Assembly: GCA_020161835.1 (NCBI GenBank)
Contig: JAIUNL010000003.1
Span: forward strand, 1 to 64,000
DNA: 64,000 nt
Direction: 5' to 3'
Source of the DNA: Bacteroidota bacterium
Lineage (GTDB): Bacteria > Bacteroidota > JABWAT01
Below the pieces are notes generated by a model. It did no database searches and had not been told where the DNA came from. It worked only from the letters and a program-made list of their open reading frames with translations. Below, piece by piece: positions 8,144 to 16,827 of this stretch (position 1 is the stretch's first letter; the number at the start of each line of letters is the position of its first letter). A program made the position numbers and the translations under genes.

Positions 8144-9805
8144 ATGGATATCAGTAAACACATCATTGATCAGCGAATAAAAAAAATAGTCACCGAAAAC
8201 CCTTCATGGTTTGAGAAGATTGGTGATGAACAACAAAAATTATCAAAAGCATTTGTTTGTCTCTCCGTTTCCAGTTACTTGAATGTTGAGCTTTCTGAGG
8301 CTGCCGGGTATTTAACTGAAGGTGGCAATGATGCTGGAATTGATGCCATTTTCATTGGTGATTTCAATGATTTTGAGTTTCCTGTAACCATTTTTCAGGG
8401 TAAATATGTTTTTGACCTTGAAAAAGACAGCAATTTTCCGGCAAATAGTGTTCAGAAAGTAGTAAGTTCAATAGCTTCAGTTTTTGATCCACAAAAACCC
8501 GTACTTATGAATAAGGAGTTGAAACCAAAAGTCGAAGAAATCCGATCCCTGATTTCTGATGGCTATGTTCCAACTATTCGTTGCATATTTACAAACAATG
8601 GATTATCCTGGAATGTTGAGGGGCAACAACATATAAATAATGCAGGTTATCCTGCGGAACAAGTCCAATTTGAACATTTTAACCATTCAGATATTGTTGA
8701 TTTGCTTCAGACCAAAAAAGATATAAATGCGACAATTAAACTTGCAGGGAAAAGTTTTCAGGAGGACTTTAATTTTAAAAGGGTTCTAATTGGCAAAGTG
8801 AATGTTACAGAAATTGCAACTCTTTTCGAAAATCATGGGGACGCCATTCTTGAAAGGAATATCAGAAGGTATTTAGGTTTAAATAAAAATCGCGTTAATG
8901 AAGCGATAAAAGGAACCATTTTAAGTTCCAAAAAAGATAATTTCTATTTTTACAATAATGGGATAACCATGATTTGCCGCAAGTTTTCACATAATGCTTT
9001 GCAGGCAAATGATTGGAGTGTAAAGGTAGAAAACCTTCAGATAATAAATGGTGGACAGACTTGTAAAACCATTCAACATACTTTAAATGAAAACCCAAGT
9101 GGTGATTACTCACAGGTATTTGTTCTTGTGCGTCTATATGAGTTGTCAGGTGATGGTATTGATGACCTTATAAATGATGTCACCATTGCAACAAATAGCC
9201 AAAGCCCAGTTGATCTTCGGGACTTGAGAGCAAATGACTCGATACAAATTAATCTGGAAAAAGACATCGAGGTTTTGGGATATACCTACAAACGGAAAAA
9301 GGATGGCTCTACATCCGGGGATGTAATTCCTTCCTCTGTAGCTGCAGAAGCAATCTATTCTATATGGTGTAAAAAACCACACCTGGCGAAATTCCAAAGA
9401 AATGAATTGTTCGGAAAGTTTTATGAAGAAGTGTTTAAAAATATAAATGGGGTTCAACTGGTATTGGCTGTTCTCATTTACAGGTTCTGTGACAATCAGA
9501 GAAAAAAGAACGACTTGATTGATAAATATCCCCATCTGCCATATAGCCATAATTTTATGGCGATGATTGTTGCTCAGATTCTTATTAAAGATCTAGGTAT
9601 ACCCTACAATAAGCTGATTCATACTGAGTTTATTAGAGTTAAAGAACATTTTGAAAAAAACACAGACAGCCTATATGAACGTGCTAATGCTATTATTTTG
9701 GCTGGTCTTAAAAAATTATACACTGATGGTTATGAGAATATAGAACTTCGAAGATTATCCGCAACTTTCAGGAGAGGTGATCTCATGTCTTATCTTGAAT
9801 TTTAA
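8144..9805 (+). CDS. AIPR-family (abortive infection phage resistance) protein
   Basis: 553 residues. The AIPR core is recognisable at about 230-450: ILERNIRRYLG, a KKDNFYFYNNGITM block, QIINGGQTCKTI, a TIATNSQSPVD segment and LRANDSIQINLE. The N-terminus (about 35-95) has a nuclease-like arrangement, Asp67 in NDAGIDAIF followed by Gln85-x-Lys87 in FQGKY, consistent with an Mrr-like PD-(D/E)xK fold. AIPR proteins are linked to abortive infection and restriction-type phage defence; the mechanism of most is unknown. The gene is monocistronic, AT-rich, and marks the start of the accessory island; 81 bases separate it from the ABC-type operon. Confidence 0.85.
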   Translation: MDISKHIIDQRIKKIVTENPSWFEKIGDEQQKLSKAFVCLSVSSYLNVELSEAAGYLTEGGNDAGIDAIFIGDFNDFEFPVTIFQGKYVFDLEKDSNFPANSVQKVVSSIASVFDPQKPVLMNKELKPKVEEIRSLISDGYVPTIRCIFTNNGLSWNVEGQQHINNAGYPAEQVQFEHFNHSDIVDLLQTKKDINATIKLAGKSFQEDFNFKRVLIGKVNVTEIATLFENHGDAILERNIRRYLGLNKNRVNEAIKGTILSSKKDNFYFYNNGITMICRKFSHNALQANDWSVKVENLQIINGGQTCKTIQHTLNENPSGDYSQVFVLVRLYELSGDGIDDLINDVTIATNSQSPVDLRDLRANDSIQINLEKDIEVLGYTYKRKKDGSTSGDVIPSSVAAEAIYSIWCKKPHLAKFQRNELFGKFYEEVFKNINGVQLVLAVLIYRFCDNQRKKNDLIDKYPHLPYSHNFMAMIVAQILIKDLGIPYNKLIHTEFIRVKEHFEKNTDSLYERANAIILAGLKKLYTDGYENIELRRLSATFRRGDLMSYLEF

Positions 9806-9886
9806 TTTTTAGGAAGTAACTTTAGCTTGATTTCACTTCAAATTTAATAAGGCTAAAATTCTGCCATTCAAAGGGGTTTGCAATCA

Positions 9887-10636
9887 TTGAGTCTTAGTTT
9901 TAAAAATATTAAATTCGGTTATCAAAAAGATAAATTACTTTTAAATGATCTATCGTTTGATTTGCAATCTGGCAAAATCTATACCCTTATGGGTGGAAAC
10001 GGCAGCGGAAAAACAACGCTATTTAATATCCTGACCGGGTTCATAAAAGCTGAATCAGGGGATATTCGTTGGAACGGTCAAATCTTGACGGGACTTTCCC
10101 CATATAAAATCAATCGGTTGGGAATTGGCAGAACCTTTCAGGATTTACGGATTATCACCAAATTAACAGTTCTTGAAAACATTGTGTTGGCAATGAAAGA
10201 AAATCCGACTGATCGTCTTTTAGTGGCCGTATTGCCAAAACAAAGTGGGATAAAATTGAAAAACCAGTTTGAACAAAAGGCCATATCTATTGCAGATCGT
10301 TTTTTTTTGGATGATGTTCTTAATTCCCAAGCCGGTGAAATTTCCTACGGACAGCAAAAGCTGTTAACCATTGCTTGTTGTGTTGCCAATGGTTCTGACC
10401 TGCTATTGCTGGATGAACCAGCTGCAGGCATTCAACCAGAGTATAGAATAAAAATTGGATTACTTTTAAAAGATTTGAAACTGGAAGGTAAAACTATTTT
10501 TCTTATAGAACATAACACAGATTTTATCCAGGAAGTAACTGATCATCTGTTTTTTTTAACTGAAGGTAATATTTTATCTTTTGACACATTAGAAGAACTA
10601 AAACAAAATCCGATTGTGATGGAGGCCTTTTTCTGA
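9887..10636 (+). CDS. HAAT-type ABC importer ATP-binding protein (LivG-like)
   Basis: About 249 residues. Walker A GGNGSGKTTL, the signature region ISYGQQKLLTIA (YGQQ in place of SGGQ, common in LivG) and Walker B LLLLDEPAAGIQPE are complete, followed by the switch His in IEHN. It powers uptake by a branched-chain-amino-acid/amide (HAAT) importer. Two TTG starts are possible: 9878 lies only one base after the AAGGGG ribosome binding site, whereas 9887 lies 10 bases after it and is preferred. It is the first gene of a nine-gene operon. The inverted halves TTTAGC and GCTAAA flank the short upstream region. The substrate cannot be told. Confidence 0.88.
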   Translation: MSLSFKNIKFGYQKDKLLLNDLSFDLQSGKIYTLMGGNGSGKTTLFNILTGFIKAESGDIRWNGQILTGLSPYKINRLGIGRTFQDLRIITKLTVLENIVLAMKENPTDRLLVAVLPKQSGIKLKNQFEQKAISIADRFFLDDVLNSQAGEISYGQQKLLTIACCVANGSDLLLLDEPAAGIQPEYRIKIGLLLKDLKLEGKTIFLIEHNTDFIQEVTDHLFFLTEGNILSFDTLEELKQNPIVMEAFF

Positions 10637-10644
10637 GTCAGCCA

Positions 10645-11346
10645 TTGTTAAAAGTTGAAAACCTCTCAACCGGATATGGGAAAAAACAGGTTCTGTTTGA
10701 TGTTTCCTTTGAGGTTAACCAGGGCGACATTGTTTTGCTTGCGGGAAGCAATGGTAGTGGTAAATCAACTTTACTCAAGACTATTTATGGTTTATTACCA
10801 ATTTGGAACGATGGAAAGAATTGGTTTTTGGGGGAGAACATTACCGGTAAACAGACGGTTGAACTTCTAAGAAGAGGATTGCTTTACATTCCACAAAAGA
10901 ACAATCTTTTTGAAGATCTTACTGTTCAGGAAAATCTGGAAATGGCAGGGTTGACACTTGGAAAAAAATTGGTTAAACAGCGAATTGAGGAGGTTTTAAC
11001 GACCTTTCACGTTATTGTGGCGCACTTAAAAAAAACTCCAATGAAACTCAGTGGCGGGGAACGTCAATTACTGGCAATAACAATGGCAACCTTACACCAT
11101 CCGAAACTTATGCTATTAGATGAGCCATTAACAGGGTTATCACCCCAAAATATTAATATTGTGGTAGAGAATCTAAAAATGTTGAAAAATAATAGTGCAA
11201 TCACTATTATCATTGTCGAACACCGTGTTAAAGAAGTTATAAGGATAACAGATAAAATATTAGGTTTGAAACTTGGAAAAATTACCAATGAAATCGAAGT
11301 AAATCAGGTTTTTAATTTCAACCAAAATAATAGTTTATTCGTTTAA
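10645..11346 (+). CDS. HAAT-type ABC importer ATP-binding protein (LivF-like)
   Basis: 233 residues from TTG 10645. Walker A LAGSNGSGKSTL, signature KLSGGERQLLAIT and Walker B KLMLLDEPLTGLSP are all intact, and the protein pairs with the upstream LivG-like ATPase. The start is uncertain: GGAGG at 10621-10625 is well placed (7 bases) for an in-frame CTG at 10633 whose last two bases overlap the upstream TGA, while TTG 10645 lies 19 bases away. Translation coupling by a CTGA overlap is therefore likely. The lipoprotein receptor follows after 17 bases. Confidence 0.87.
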   Translation: MLKVENLSTGYGKKQVLFDVSFEVNQGDIVLLAGSNGSGKSTLLKTIYGLLPIWNDGKNWFLGENITGKQTVELLRRGLLYIPQKNNLFEDLTVQENLEMAGLTLGKKLVKQRIEEVLTTFHVIVAHLKKTPMKLSGGERQLLAITMATLHHPKLMLLDEPLTGLSPQNINIVVENLKMLKNNSAITIIIVEHRVKEVIRITDKILGLKLGKITNEIEVNQVFNFNQNNSLFV

Positions 11347-11363
11347 TAAATGAAAGACAAACA

Positions 11364-12467
11364 ATGAAAATATTTAATTCAAATATTCAATTCCTTTTTG
11401 GCTTAGTTATTTTTTTAGGATTTAATTCTTGTAGCCAGAAGCAATTAAAGCAAGAAAAAATTAAAATTGGAGTCGTTGCACCGTTAACTGGTGAAGGAGC
11501 AACTTATGGGGCCTCCATGAAACGAGGTTTTGATTTGGCTTTTGATGGCGATAGCACACTTGAAATTTTATATCAGGATTCAAAATTTGATAGCAAGTTG
11601 GCTGTTACCATTCTTGAAAAATACATCAGCGTTGATAAAATTAAAATCATTTATGGTGAAGCTGCTTCCGGTGTTTCCCTTGCAATGGTTCCTGTTTCGG
11701 ACAAAAATAAAGTCATTCAGTTTTCTTCAATTTCTTCTTCTGATGATTTGCAAAAATCGAGTGATTACTTTTTTAGAAATGTACCGAGAAATAGCATTCA
11801 AGGAAAAACGGCAGCAGAATGGGTTTTCAGTAGTTTGAAATCTTTGAATGCTGCAATCTTAAAGGATAATGATGACTATGGATTAAACCTTGCAAAAAGT
11901 TTCAGTGAAATTTTTAAATCCTTAGGAGGGCAAATTGTTGCAGATGAAACTTACAATTCAGGAGATAAGAATTTCAAAACACAATTAGGCAAGATTAAAA
12001 CGTCTGGATCAAAAGTGGTTTTTATGCCAGGTAATTATGCCGAATCTTCACTCATTCTAAAGCAAGCGAAAGAACTTGGCTTGTCAGTTATTTTCATTGG
12101 TGGTGATGGTTCTTACAGTCCGGAGCTAATTGAAACAGCCGGAAAAGCAGCAGAAGGATTTTATTGCACTATTATGGGAGTTGATACAACAAAATCTTAC
12201 TACTCTGATTTCAAATTAAAGTTCATTTCAAAATACAATAAACTACCCGATGTTTATGATGCTTATGCTTATGAAGGTGGAATGATTTTAAAAGAAGCGA
12301 TCAGTAAGTCAGGCAATGATGTTGAAAAAGTAAAGCACTATTTATATAAAACTACTTTCAATTCACTTACAGGAGAATTAATGTTTGACAGTGATGGTGA
12401 AGTATTACGTAACTACAGCTTAGTTAAAGTAATTGGTGGCTCATTCGTGCCTGTAAATATTAAATAA
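11364..12467 (+). CDS. HAAT-type substrate-binding lipoprotein (LivK-like, Peripla_BP_6)
   Basis: 367 residues. A lipoprotein signal ends in a FNSC lipobox with the modified Cys at 23. The mature part opens with KIKIGVVAPLTGEGATYGASMKRG, cut here as the two segments IGVVAPLTGEG and GASMKRG, which is the classical start of type I periplasmic binding domains. Two Rossmann-like lobes follow, with the hinge near FIGGDGSYSPEL. It should capture the ligand for the two permeases encoded downstream. In this family ligands are amino acids, amides, urea or aromatic acids; residues that would decide between them cannot be read with confidence. It is tightly linked to the upstream ATPase and the radical SAM gene (16 bases). 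Confidence 0.85.
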   Translation: MKIFNSNIQFLFGLVIFLGFNSCSQKQLKQEKIKIGVVAPLTGEGATYGASMKRGFDLAFDGDSTLEILYQDSKFDSKLAVTILEKYISVDKIKIIYGEAASGVSLAMVPVSDKNKVIQFSSISSSDDLQKSSDYFFRNVPRNSIQGKTAAEWVFSSLKSLNAAILKDNDDYGLNLAKSFSEIFKSLGGQIVADETYNSGDKNFKTQLGKIKTSGSKVVFMPGNYAESSLILKQAKELGLSVIFIGGDGSYSPELIETAGKAAEGFYCTIMGVDTTKSYYSDFKLKFISKYNKLPDVYDAYAYEGGMILKEAISKSGNDVEKVKHYLYKTTFNSLTGELMFDSDGEVLRNYSLVKVIGGSFVPVNIK

Positions 12468-12483
12468 CATATTATAATATCTT

Positions 12484-13629
12484 ATGAGATTTATTCCAGA
12501 GATTCCATTAAAGTTTGAACGCTTTCCGCAAGGTTATATTAACGATATAAATGGTTGGGCTTTTGACAAAAATACTATTGAAAGCAACAAGGGAAAATTA
12601 TTGACTTTGGATATTGACTTCGGAGATTATTGCAGTTTGAATTGTCCTCATTGCTTTCGCTACAAAAATACAATTGATAATGTTCAACACGAGCTCAATA
12701 TTAAGGATTTGCAGAAGTTAATTCTGGATGCAAAAAAATTGGGTTTACAAAGTGTAAAGTTTTTAGGTAAAGGTGAACCATTTGAAAACAAAGATTTCCT
12801 TGATTTTTTACGATTCCTAAAAAGTGTTGAAGTAATTCCATTAATCTTCACGAAGGGACATGTATTAGGAAGCGATGCAATGGTCACAAAATATTTTAAA
12901 GGTTACGGACACATCACTTCAGAATCTTTAATCAAAGAACTTGATGAATTGAATTGTAGCATCATGCTAGGATTTAATTCGTTTGATGATGAGATTCAAG
13001 CAAAAATGGTTGGCAGAAACACTGATTACATTCATGTTCGCAATAATGCTTTAAAACTAATGGTTAAGCAAGGATTTAACAATTCAATTCCGACGAGAAT
13101 TGCACTTGCAATAAATCCTGTTACAATTTGGAACATTGGTGAATGTTTAGAAATGTATAAATGGGGGAGGCTAAGAAATATCTATTGCATTGTAACCCCA
13201 ACAATGATAAGTGGCAGAGCAAAAGACAAAATGTGGGTAAAAATAACTCCCGCTGACGAAAAAATGATTGAACTATATCAAAAAATTTATGAGTTCAATA
13301 TTGAAACAGGTTTGCAAACAATTGAGCAAATTGAAAAGGAAGGAATATCTGCTTATGCAGGTGGGCACCCTTGTAACCAAGTTTCAACTGGATTGTATGT
13401 TTCTCTGAACGGAATTGTTTTAAGTTGCCCAGGTTCGGAAGAAAATGTTGAAGGAAATATTTGGAAGACCGACCTTGAAACAATTTGGAACCATTCGGAA
13501 AACATCCACAGAACAGGAACTTTTAATTGTGGGTGCATTGCAAAAGATGGAAAATCAATCCCTGAAAATTTTTATAAACAAGTTGAGTATAACCTAAATC
13601 TTAAGTATGGAACTTACTCTACAATTTAA
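12484..13629 (+). CDS. radical SAM protein with SPASM-like C-terminal cysteines
   Basis: 381 residues. Cys50-x3-Cys54-x2-Cys57 (in DYCSLNCPHCFRY) is the radical SAM [4Fe-4S] motif, followed by the GKGEPF glycine-rich SAM-binding element. The C-terminal part has further cysteines (Cys297 in HPCNQ, one in VLSCPGSEE near 315, and a FNCGC pair near 349-351) in a SPASM/twitch-like context, used in peptide- or protein-modifying enzymes for auxiliary Fe-S clusters. The substrate is unknown, and no small precursor peptide gene is visible nearby. Its 3' end overlaps the PocR-like gene by 23 bases. Finding it inside an ABC importer operon is unusual. Confidence 0.85.
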   Translation: MRFIPEIPLKFERFPQGYINDINGWAFDKNTIESNKGKLLTLDIDFGDYCSLNCPHCFRYKNTIDNVQHELNIKDLQKLILDAKKLGLQSVKFLGKGEPFENKDFLDFLRFLKSVEVIPLIFTKGHVLGSDAMVTKYFKGYGHITSESLIKELDELNCSIMLGFNSFDDEIQAKMVGRNTDYIHVRNNALKLMVKQGFNNSIPTRIALAINPVTIWNIGECLEMYKWGRLRNIYCIVTPTMISGRAKDKMWVKITPADEKMIELYQKIYEFNIETGLQTIEQIEKEGISAYAGGHPCNQVSTGLYVSLNGIVLSCPGSEENVEGNIWKTDLETIWNHSENIHRTGTFNCGCIAKDGKSIPENFYKQVEYNLNLKYGTYSTI

Positions 13630-14626
13630 ACATGAGTTAAACGATTTTCAAAAAAAAATCATGGATGAATGGAAGGAGAAAACTTCTAAAAGGATAGGTG
13701 TATCTATCCAAACCGATCTGCAGGTTCAAGACCATAATGAATCACACACTAGAATACAACCTACTAATTCTTACTGTCAGCATTGGGTTGAAAATAATGA
13801 ACATGTTAAAAAGTGTGACAGATTGGATATTGAATTGAAAGAAGAGCTAAAAACAAAGCATTCCAGAACTGACACAAAAGGTTTGGCGTGTAAGTGCCAT
13901 AAAGGGGTTTCAAATTTTGTCAACAAAATCGAGTTGTATAACACTACATGGTATATTTATTATGGACAATTTGTTTTATCTCCTTTAAAATCCTCTGATG
14001 AAGTTGTTGAAAATCACGGCAAGGAGAACTTGAAAGTTATCTCAAATGATATAGTAAAGAAAAAGCTTAGTTCGATTGGAATTGAATATTTTTCACCAGC
14101 AATTAGTGCTTATATAAAGGAAAACCCAGTAACAACTACTAAGGAATTAGCTACTCATTTTCCAAAGAATTTTAGAAACTCACAATCCAAACTTTCGGAT
14201 ATTGCTGTTATTGATTTGTTTGACTTCTTATTATTTAAAGATTTTGTTGAAAGAAAATTTATTGATTTTTTAGTAGTATGGCATAATAAGAATAATTCGG
14301 TGCTACCCAATTATATAGAGGAATACAAGCAACCCAAAGTAGTTCAACTTACAAAGTTTGGAAGTGCATTGGGGACCCAAAAGGATATTAAAAAAACTGG
14401 TAATGGAAATCCACTTTCTGATAAAACTATTGAAACACTTCAAGAGATTATTAGACTACTTACCAAAATTGAAGGTGAGCCATCTATTATTTTGAGTTCA
14501 ATTGATTTAAAACTCATTGATGACTTTGCTGAACTTGAAGACCAAGGAAAACTGTTAACTCAAGAGTGGATTGATAAATCAAAACCCATCGTTTCTTTGC
14601 TTAAATCTATTCTAAAAGAAAAATAA
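13607..14626 (+). CDS. PocR-like sensory protein without recognised output domain
   Basis: 339 residues, soluble. Residues about 10-128 resemble the PocR ligand-sensing domain: Cys57 in SYCQHW, Cys70, Cys95 and Cys97-His98 in LACKCHKG, then WYIYYGQFVLSP with the GQ typical of the domain. The cysteines could bind a metal or cluster. Residues 130-339 are helical and charged with no HTH, kinase or cyclase motif that I recognise. ATG 13607 lies inside the 3' end of the radical SAM gene (23-base overlap), a strong sign of coupled expression. Known PocR domains bind small organic molecules such as 1,2-propanediol; a sensor of the importer's cargo or of a radical SAM product is a reasonable inference. 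Confidence 0.6.
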   Translation: MELTLQFKHELNDFQKKIMDEWKEKTSKRIGVSIQTDLQVQDHNESHTRIQPTNSYCQHWVENNEHVKKCDRLDIELKEELKTKHSRTDTKGLACKCHKGVSNFVNKIELYNTTWYIYYGQFVLSPLKSSDEVVENHGKENLKVISNDIVKKKLSSIGIEYFSPAISAYIKENPVTTTKELATHFPKNFRNSQSKLSDIAVIDLFDFLLFKDFVERKFIDFLVVWHNKNNSVLPNYIEEYKQPKVVQLTKFGSALGTQKDIKKTGNGNPLSDKTIETLQEIIRLLTKIEGEPSIILSSIDLKLIDDFAELEDQGKLLTQEWIDKSKPIVSLLKSILKEK

Positions 14627-14630
14627 ACAT

Positions 14631-15200
14631 ATGAATAAATTTATAGAAATATCTTCTAAAATTGGTATTTCAACAATTGATTGGATTCGTTCAATTTATT
14701 TTTCATTATTTGGAAGTTCCGCATTAGCTTTTGGATTGAAGGTATGTTCACTTGAAAAATTGACTGCAATTTACTTTGGCTTAGCAATATTATGTTTTCT
14801 GATTGGCTTATTTCTTTCAGTGAAAATTACCAATCGGTTTAAGAAATATGAAAAAAGATTTGATAAGGAAAATCCCAGTAATGTTGCTGATATTACTCAC
14901 TACTATAGAATTCAAGATATAAATTATCCATATCAGCATTTTTTTCTTTACTTTCTTTTCATTCCCGCTTTTTTCTTTATCATTATTGCAGGACACAAAA
15001 TTGAAAATAAATCAATGGATAATACTATTAAGGTTTTAAATAATGAAGCGAAAATTGATAGTTCGCTTGAAAGGATTGAAACGCAAAATCATAATCTAAA
15101 CTTGAAAGTTATTTCATTGGAAGAAAAATTATTAGGTTCTAAAAATGGAGTAAATGTAAAAACGCAAAATTCTAAGAAACAATTGAGCAAAATGCAATAA
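14631..15200 (+). CDS. membrane protein with three or four TM segments and C-terminal coiled coil
   Basis: 189 residues. Hydrophobic segments lie at about 20-38, 45-65 and 103-122, and the last 60 residues are charged with heptad-like Leu/Ile spacing (a coiled coil near 125-170). I recognise no family. It starts 4 bases after the PocR-like gene and its stop overlaps the start of the LivH-like permease (TAATG), so it is a firm operon member. It may couple the cytosolic PocR-like protein to the membrane; that is inference. Confidence 0.65.
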   Translation: MNKFIEISSKIGISTIDWIRSIYFSLFGSSALAFGLKVCSLEKLTAIYFGLAILCFLIGLFLSVKITNRFKKYEKRFDKENPSNVADITHYYRIQDINYPYQHFFLYFLFIPAFFFIIIAGHKIENKSMDNTIKVLNNEAKIDSSLERIETQNHNLNLKVISLEEKLLGSKNGVNVKTQNSKKQLSKMQ

Positions 15201-16084
15201 TGCAGGTGGAAATTCAAATACTATTTAACACATCCGTTACAGCCGCAATCTACTTGATTTTGGCAAACTCTTTTTCATTTATTTATTACCCTACCAAATT
15301 TTTCCATTTAGCACATGCAATTGTAATATCGCTGGGTGCCTACTTCGTTTTTCTTTTCGCAATTAGATTCCCGATTCCTTTTGCTGTTTCGATTCCATTG
15401 GCAATTGCAGTTGCAACTTTAGTTGGCTTGGCTTGCGAGATTTTTGTTTACTGTCCTATGCGAAAACGAAACACTCCACCCTTGAATTATTTAATTTCCT
15501 CCCTAGGGTTGTATATATTACTACAAAATTGTGTTTCCATTTTTTTCGGCGACGATACAAAAATCATCAACACTATTGAAGTAACAGTCGGGCATCAAAT
15601 TTTCGGTGCATACATTACCACTATTCAAATCATAACTGTTTTTATTTCAATTGCTTTCTTCATTGCAGTCAACTTGTTTCTAAATTTCTCATCGACAGGT
15701 AAATCTATTCGTGCCGTTTCAAGTAATCCTGACCTCAGCAACATTTACGGCATCCCATCCAATAAAACAATTTTGATTTCATTTGGGATCGGTTCATCAT
15801 TAGCCGCTACAGCCGGAATACTTTCTGCAATGGACACCAACATGTCCCCAACATTTGGGTTTAACCTATTGTTGTATGGTGTTGTTGCCATGATCATTGG
15901 GGGGGTAGGTAGCACAACTGGGTTAATTGCTGGCTCCTTTTTGGTTGCTACTGCCCAGCACCTTGCAGGGTTTTACCTTGATACCAAATGGATGGATGCT
16001 GTTACCTATTTTATTCTCATTTTGTTTTTAATCTGGAAACCTTTGGGGTTTTCAGGTAAAATATTAAAAAAAATACAACTGTAA
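15200..16084 (+). CDS. HAAT-type ABC importer permease (LivH-like)
   Basis: 294 residues with about eight membrane segments. LivH hallmarks are present: FHLAHAIVISLGAYFVF near 33-50, the cytoplasmic GKSIRAVSSNPDLSNIYGI coupling segment near 166-184, and the GVVAMIIGGVGSTTGLIAGS stretch near 227-246. ATG 15200 overlaps the preceding stop. The partner permease lies beyond the methyltransferase gene, so livH and livM are not adjacent as they usually are. Confidence 0.88.
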   Translation: MQVEIQILFNTSVTAAIYLILANSFSFIYYPTKFFHLAHAIVISLGAYFVFLFAIRFPIPFAVSIPLAIAVATLVGLACEIFVYCPMRKRNTPPLNYLISSLGLYILLQNCVSIFFGDDTKIINTIEVTVGHQIFGAYITTIQIITVFISIAFFIAVNLFLNFSSTGKSIRAVSSNPDLSNIYGIPSNKTILISFGIGSSLAATAGILSAMDTNMSPTFGFNLLLYGVVAMIIGGVGSTTGLIAGSFLVATAQHLAGFYLDTKWMDAVTYFILILFLIWKPLGFSGKILKKIQL

Positions 16085-16089
16085 TTGAA

Positions 16090-16827
16090 ATGAAAATTGA
16101 TCAATATCAAATAATGTCTAAGTACTACGATCTTCTGGTTTGCGGTAGAGATCATATAATTAATCAGGAAAAAGTGATTAGTAAGTTAATAAATAGTAGC
16201 CACATAAAATTACTAGATGCAGCCTGTGGGACCGGTATTGAAAATTCTGGATTGGTGAAAGCTGGAAAGGAAATTTTTGCTAATGATGGCAGCATCTTTA
16301 TGCTTCAAGAATTAAATAAAAAAAAACATGATTATAAACGAATATTTAACGAGGAGTGGATTAATTTAGATCGAATATATGAAATTGAATCTAATTATGA
16401 TGTGATTTACATTCTCGGAAATACAATATCACATTGCCCAACAATTGAATATTTATTAGAGGTTTTTATCAAAGTTCGACAGGGGTTAAATAAGAATGGA
16501 ATGTTCCTTTTTGATTCAAGGAATTGGATCCCAGTTGATGGGGATGAGCCCTACATTCAACAAGGGCGGAAAACCAATGAAAAAAGAGTTTTATTGAATT
16601 CAGAAATAAAAATTGAAGACGATTGCAATTATCAAAATGGTAAACAAATAATAACATATTTTGTAAATACAAATAATACTCATGAGAGCTTTTCCCTTGA
16701 ATATCAAATTATTCCACAATTCAAGTTTGAAGAGTTAATTATCTTGGCAGGCTTCAATTATGTCGAAATATTTGACATGAAAAATGAAGGTACAGGTTAT
16801 CCTTATATCATATATAGAGCTAAATAA
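16090..16827 (+). CDS. class I SAM-dependent methyltransferase
   Basis: 245 residues. Motif I LLDAACGTGIENSGL (residues 41-55) is followed by an acidic strand end at FANDGS and motif IV-like VIYILGNTISH. This is a small-molecule-type Rossmann methyltransferase, with glycine/sarcosine-N-methyltransferase-like features (SKYYD start, FLFDSRNW); the substrate is not known. It lies between the two permease genes, 5 bases after the LivH-like stop, and its 3' end overlaps the LivM-like frame. The position implies co-expression with transport and suggests that it acts on the imported compound or on a product of the radical SAM enzyme. Confidence 0.75.
   Translation: MKIDQYQIMSKYYDLLVCGRDHIINQEKVISKLINSSHIKLLDAACGTGIENSGLVKAGKEIFANDGSIFMLQELNKKKHDYKRIFNEEWINLDRIYEIESNYDVIYILGNTISHCPTIEYLLEVFIKVRQGLNKNGMFLFDSRNWIPVDGDEPYIQQGRKTNEKRVLLNSEIKIEDDCNYQNGKQIITYFVNTNNTHESFSLEYQIIPQFKFEELIILAGFNYVEIFDMKNEGTGYPYIIYRAK

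Noticed and set aside
12484..13629. Peptide-maturation (RiPP) cluster centred on the radical SAM protein
   Set aside because: No small precursor peptide gene, protease or RRE-like protein was found nearby, although SPASM-like cysteines leave the possibility open.
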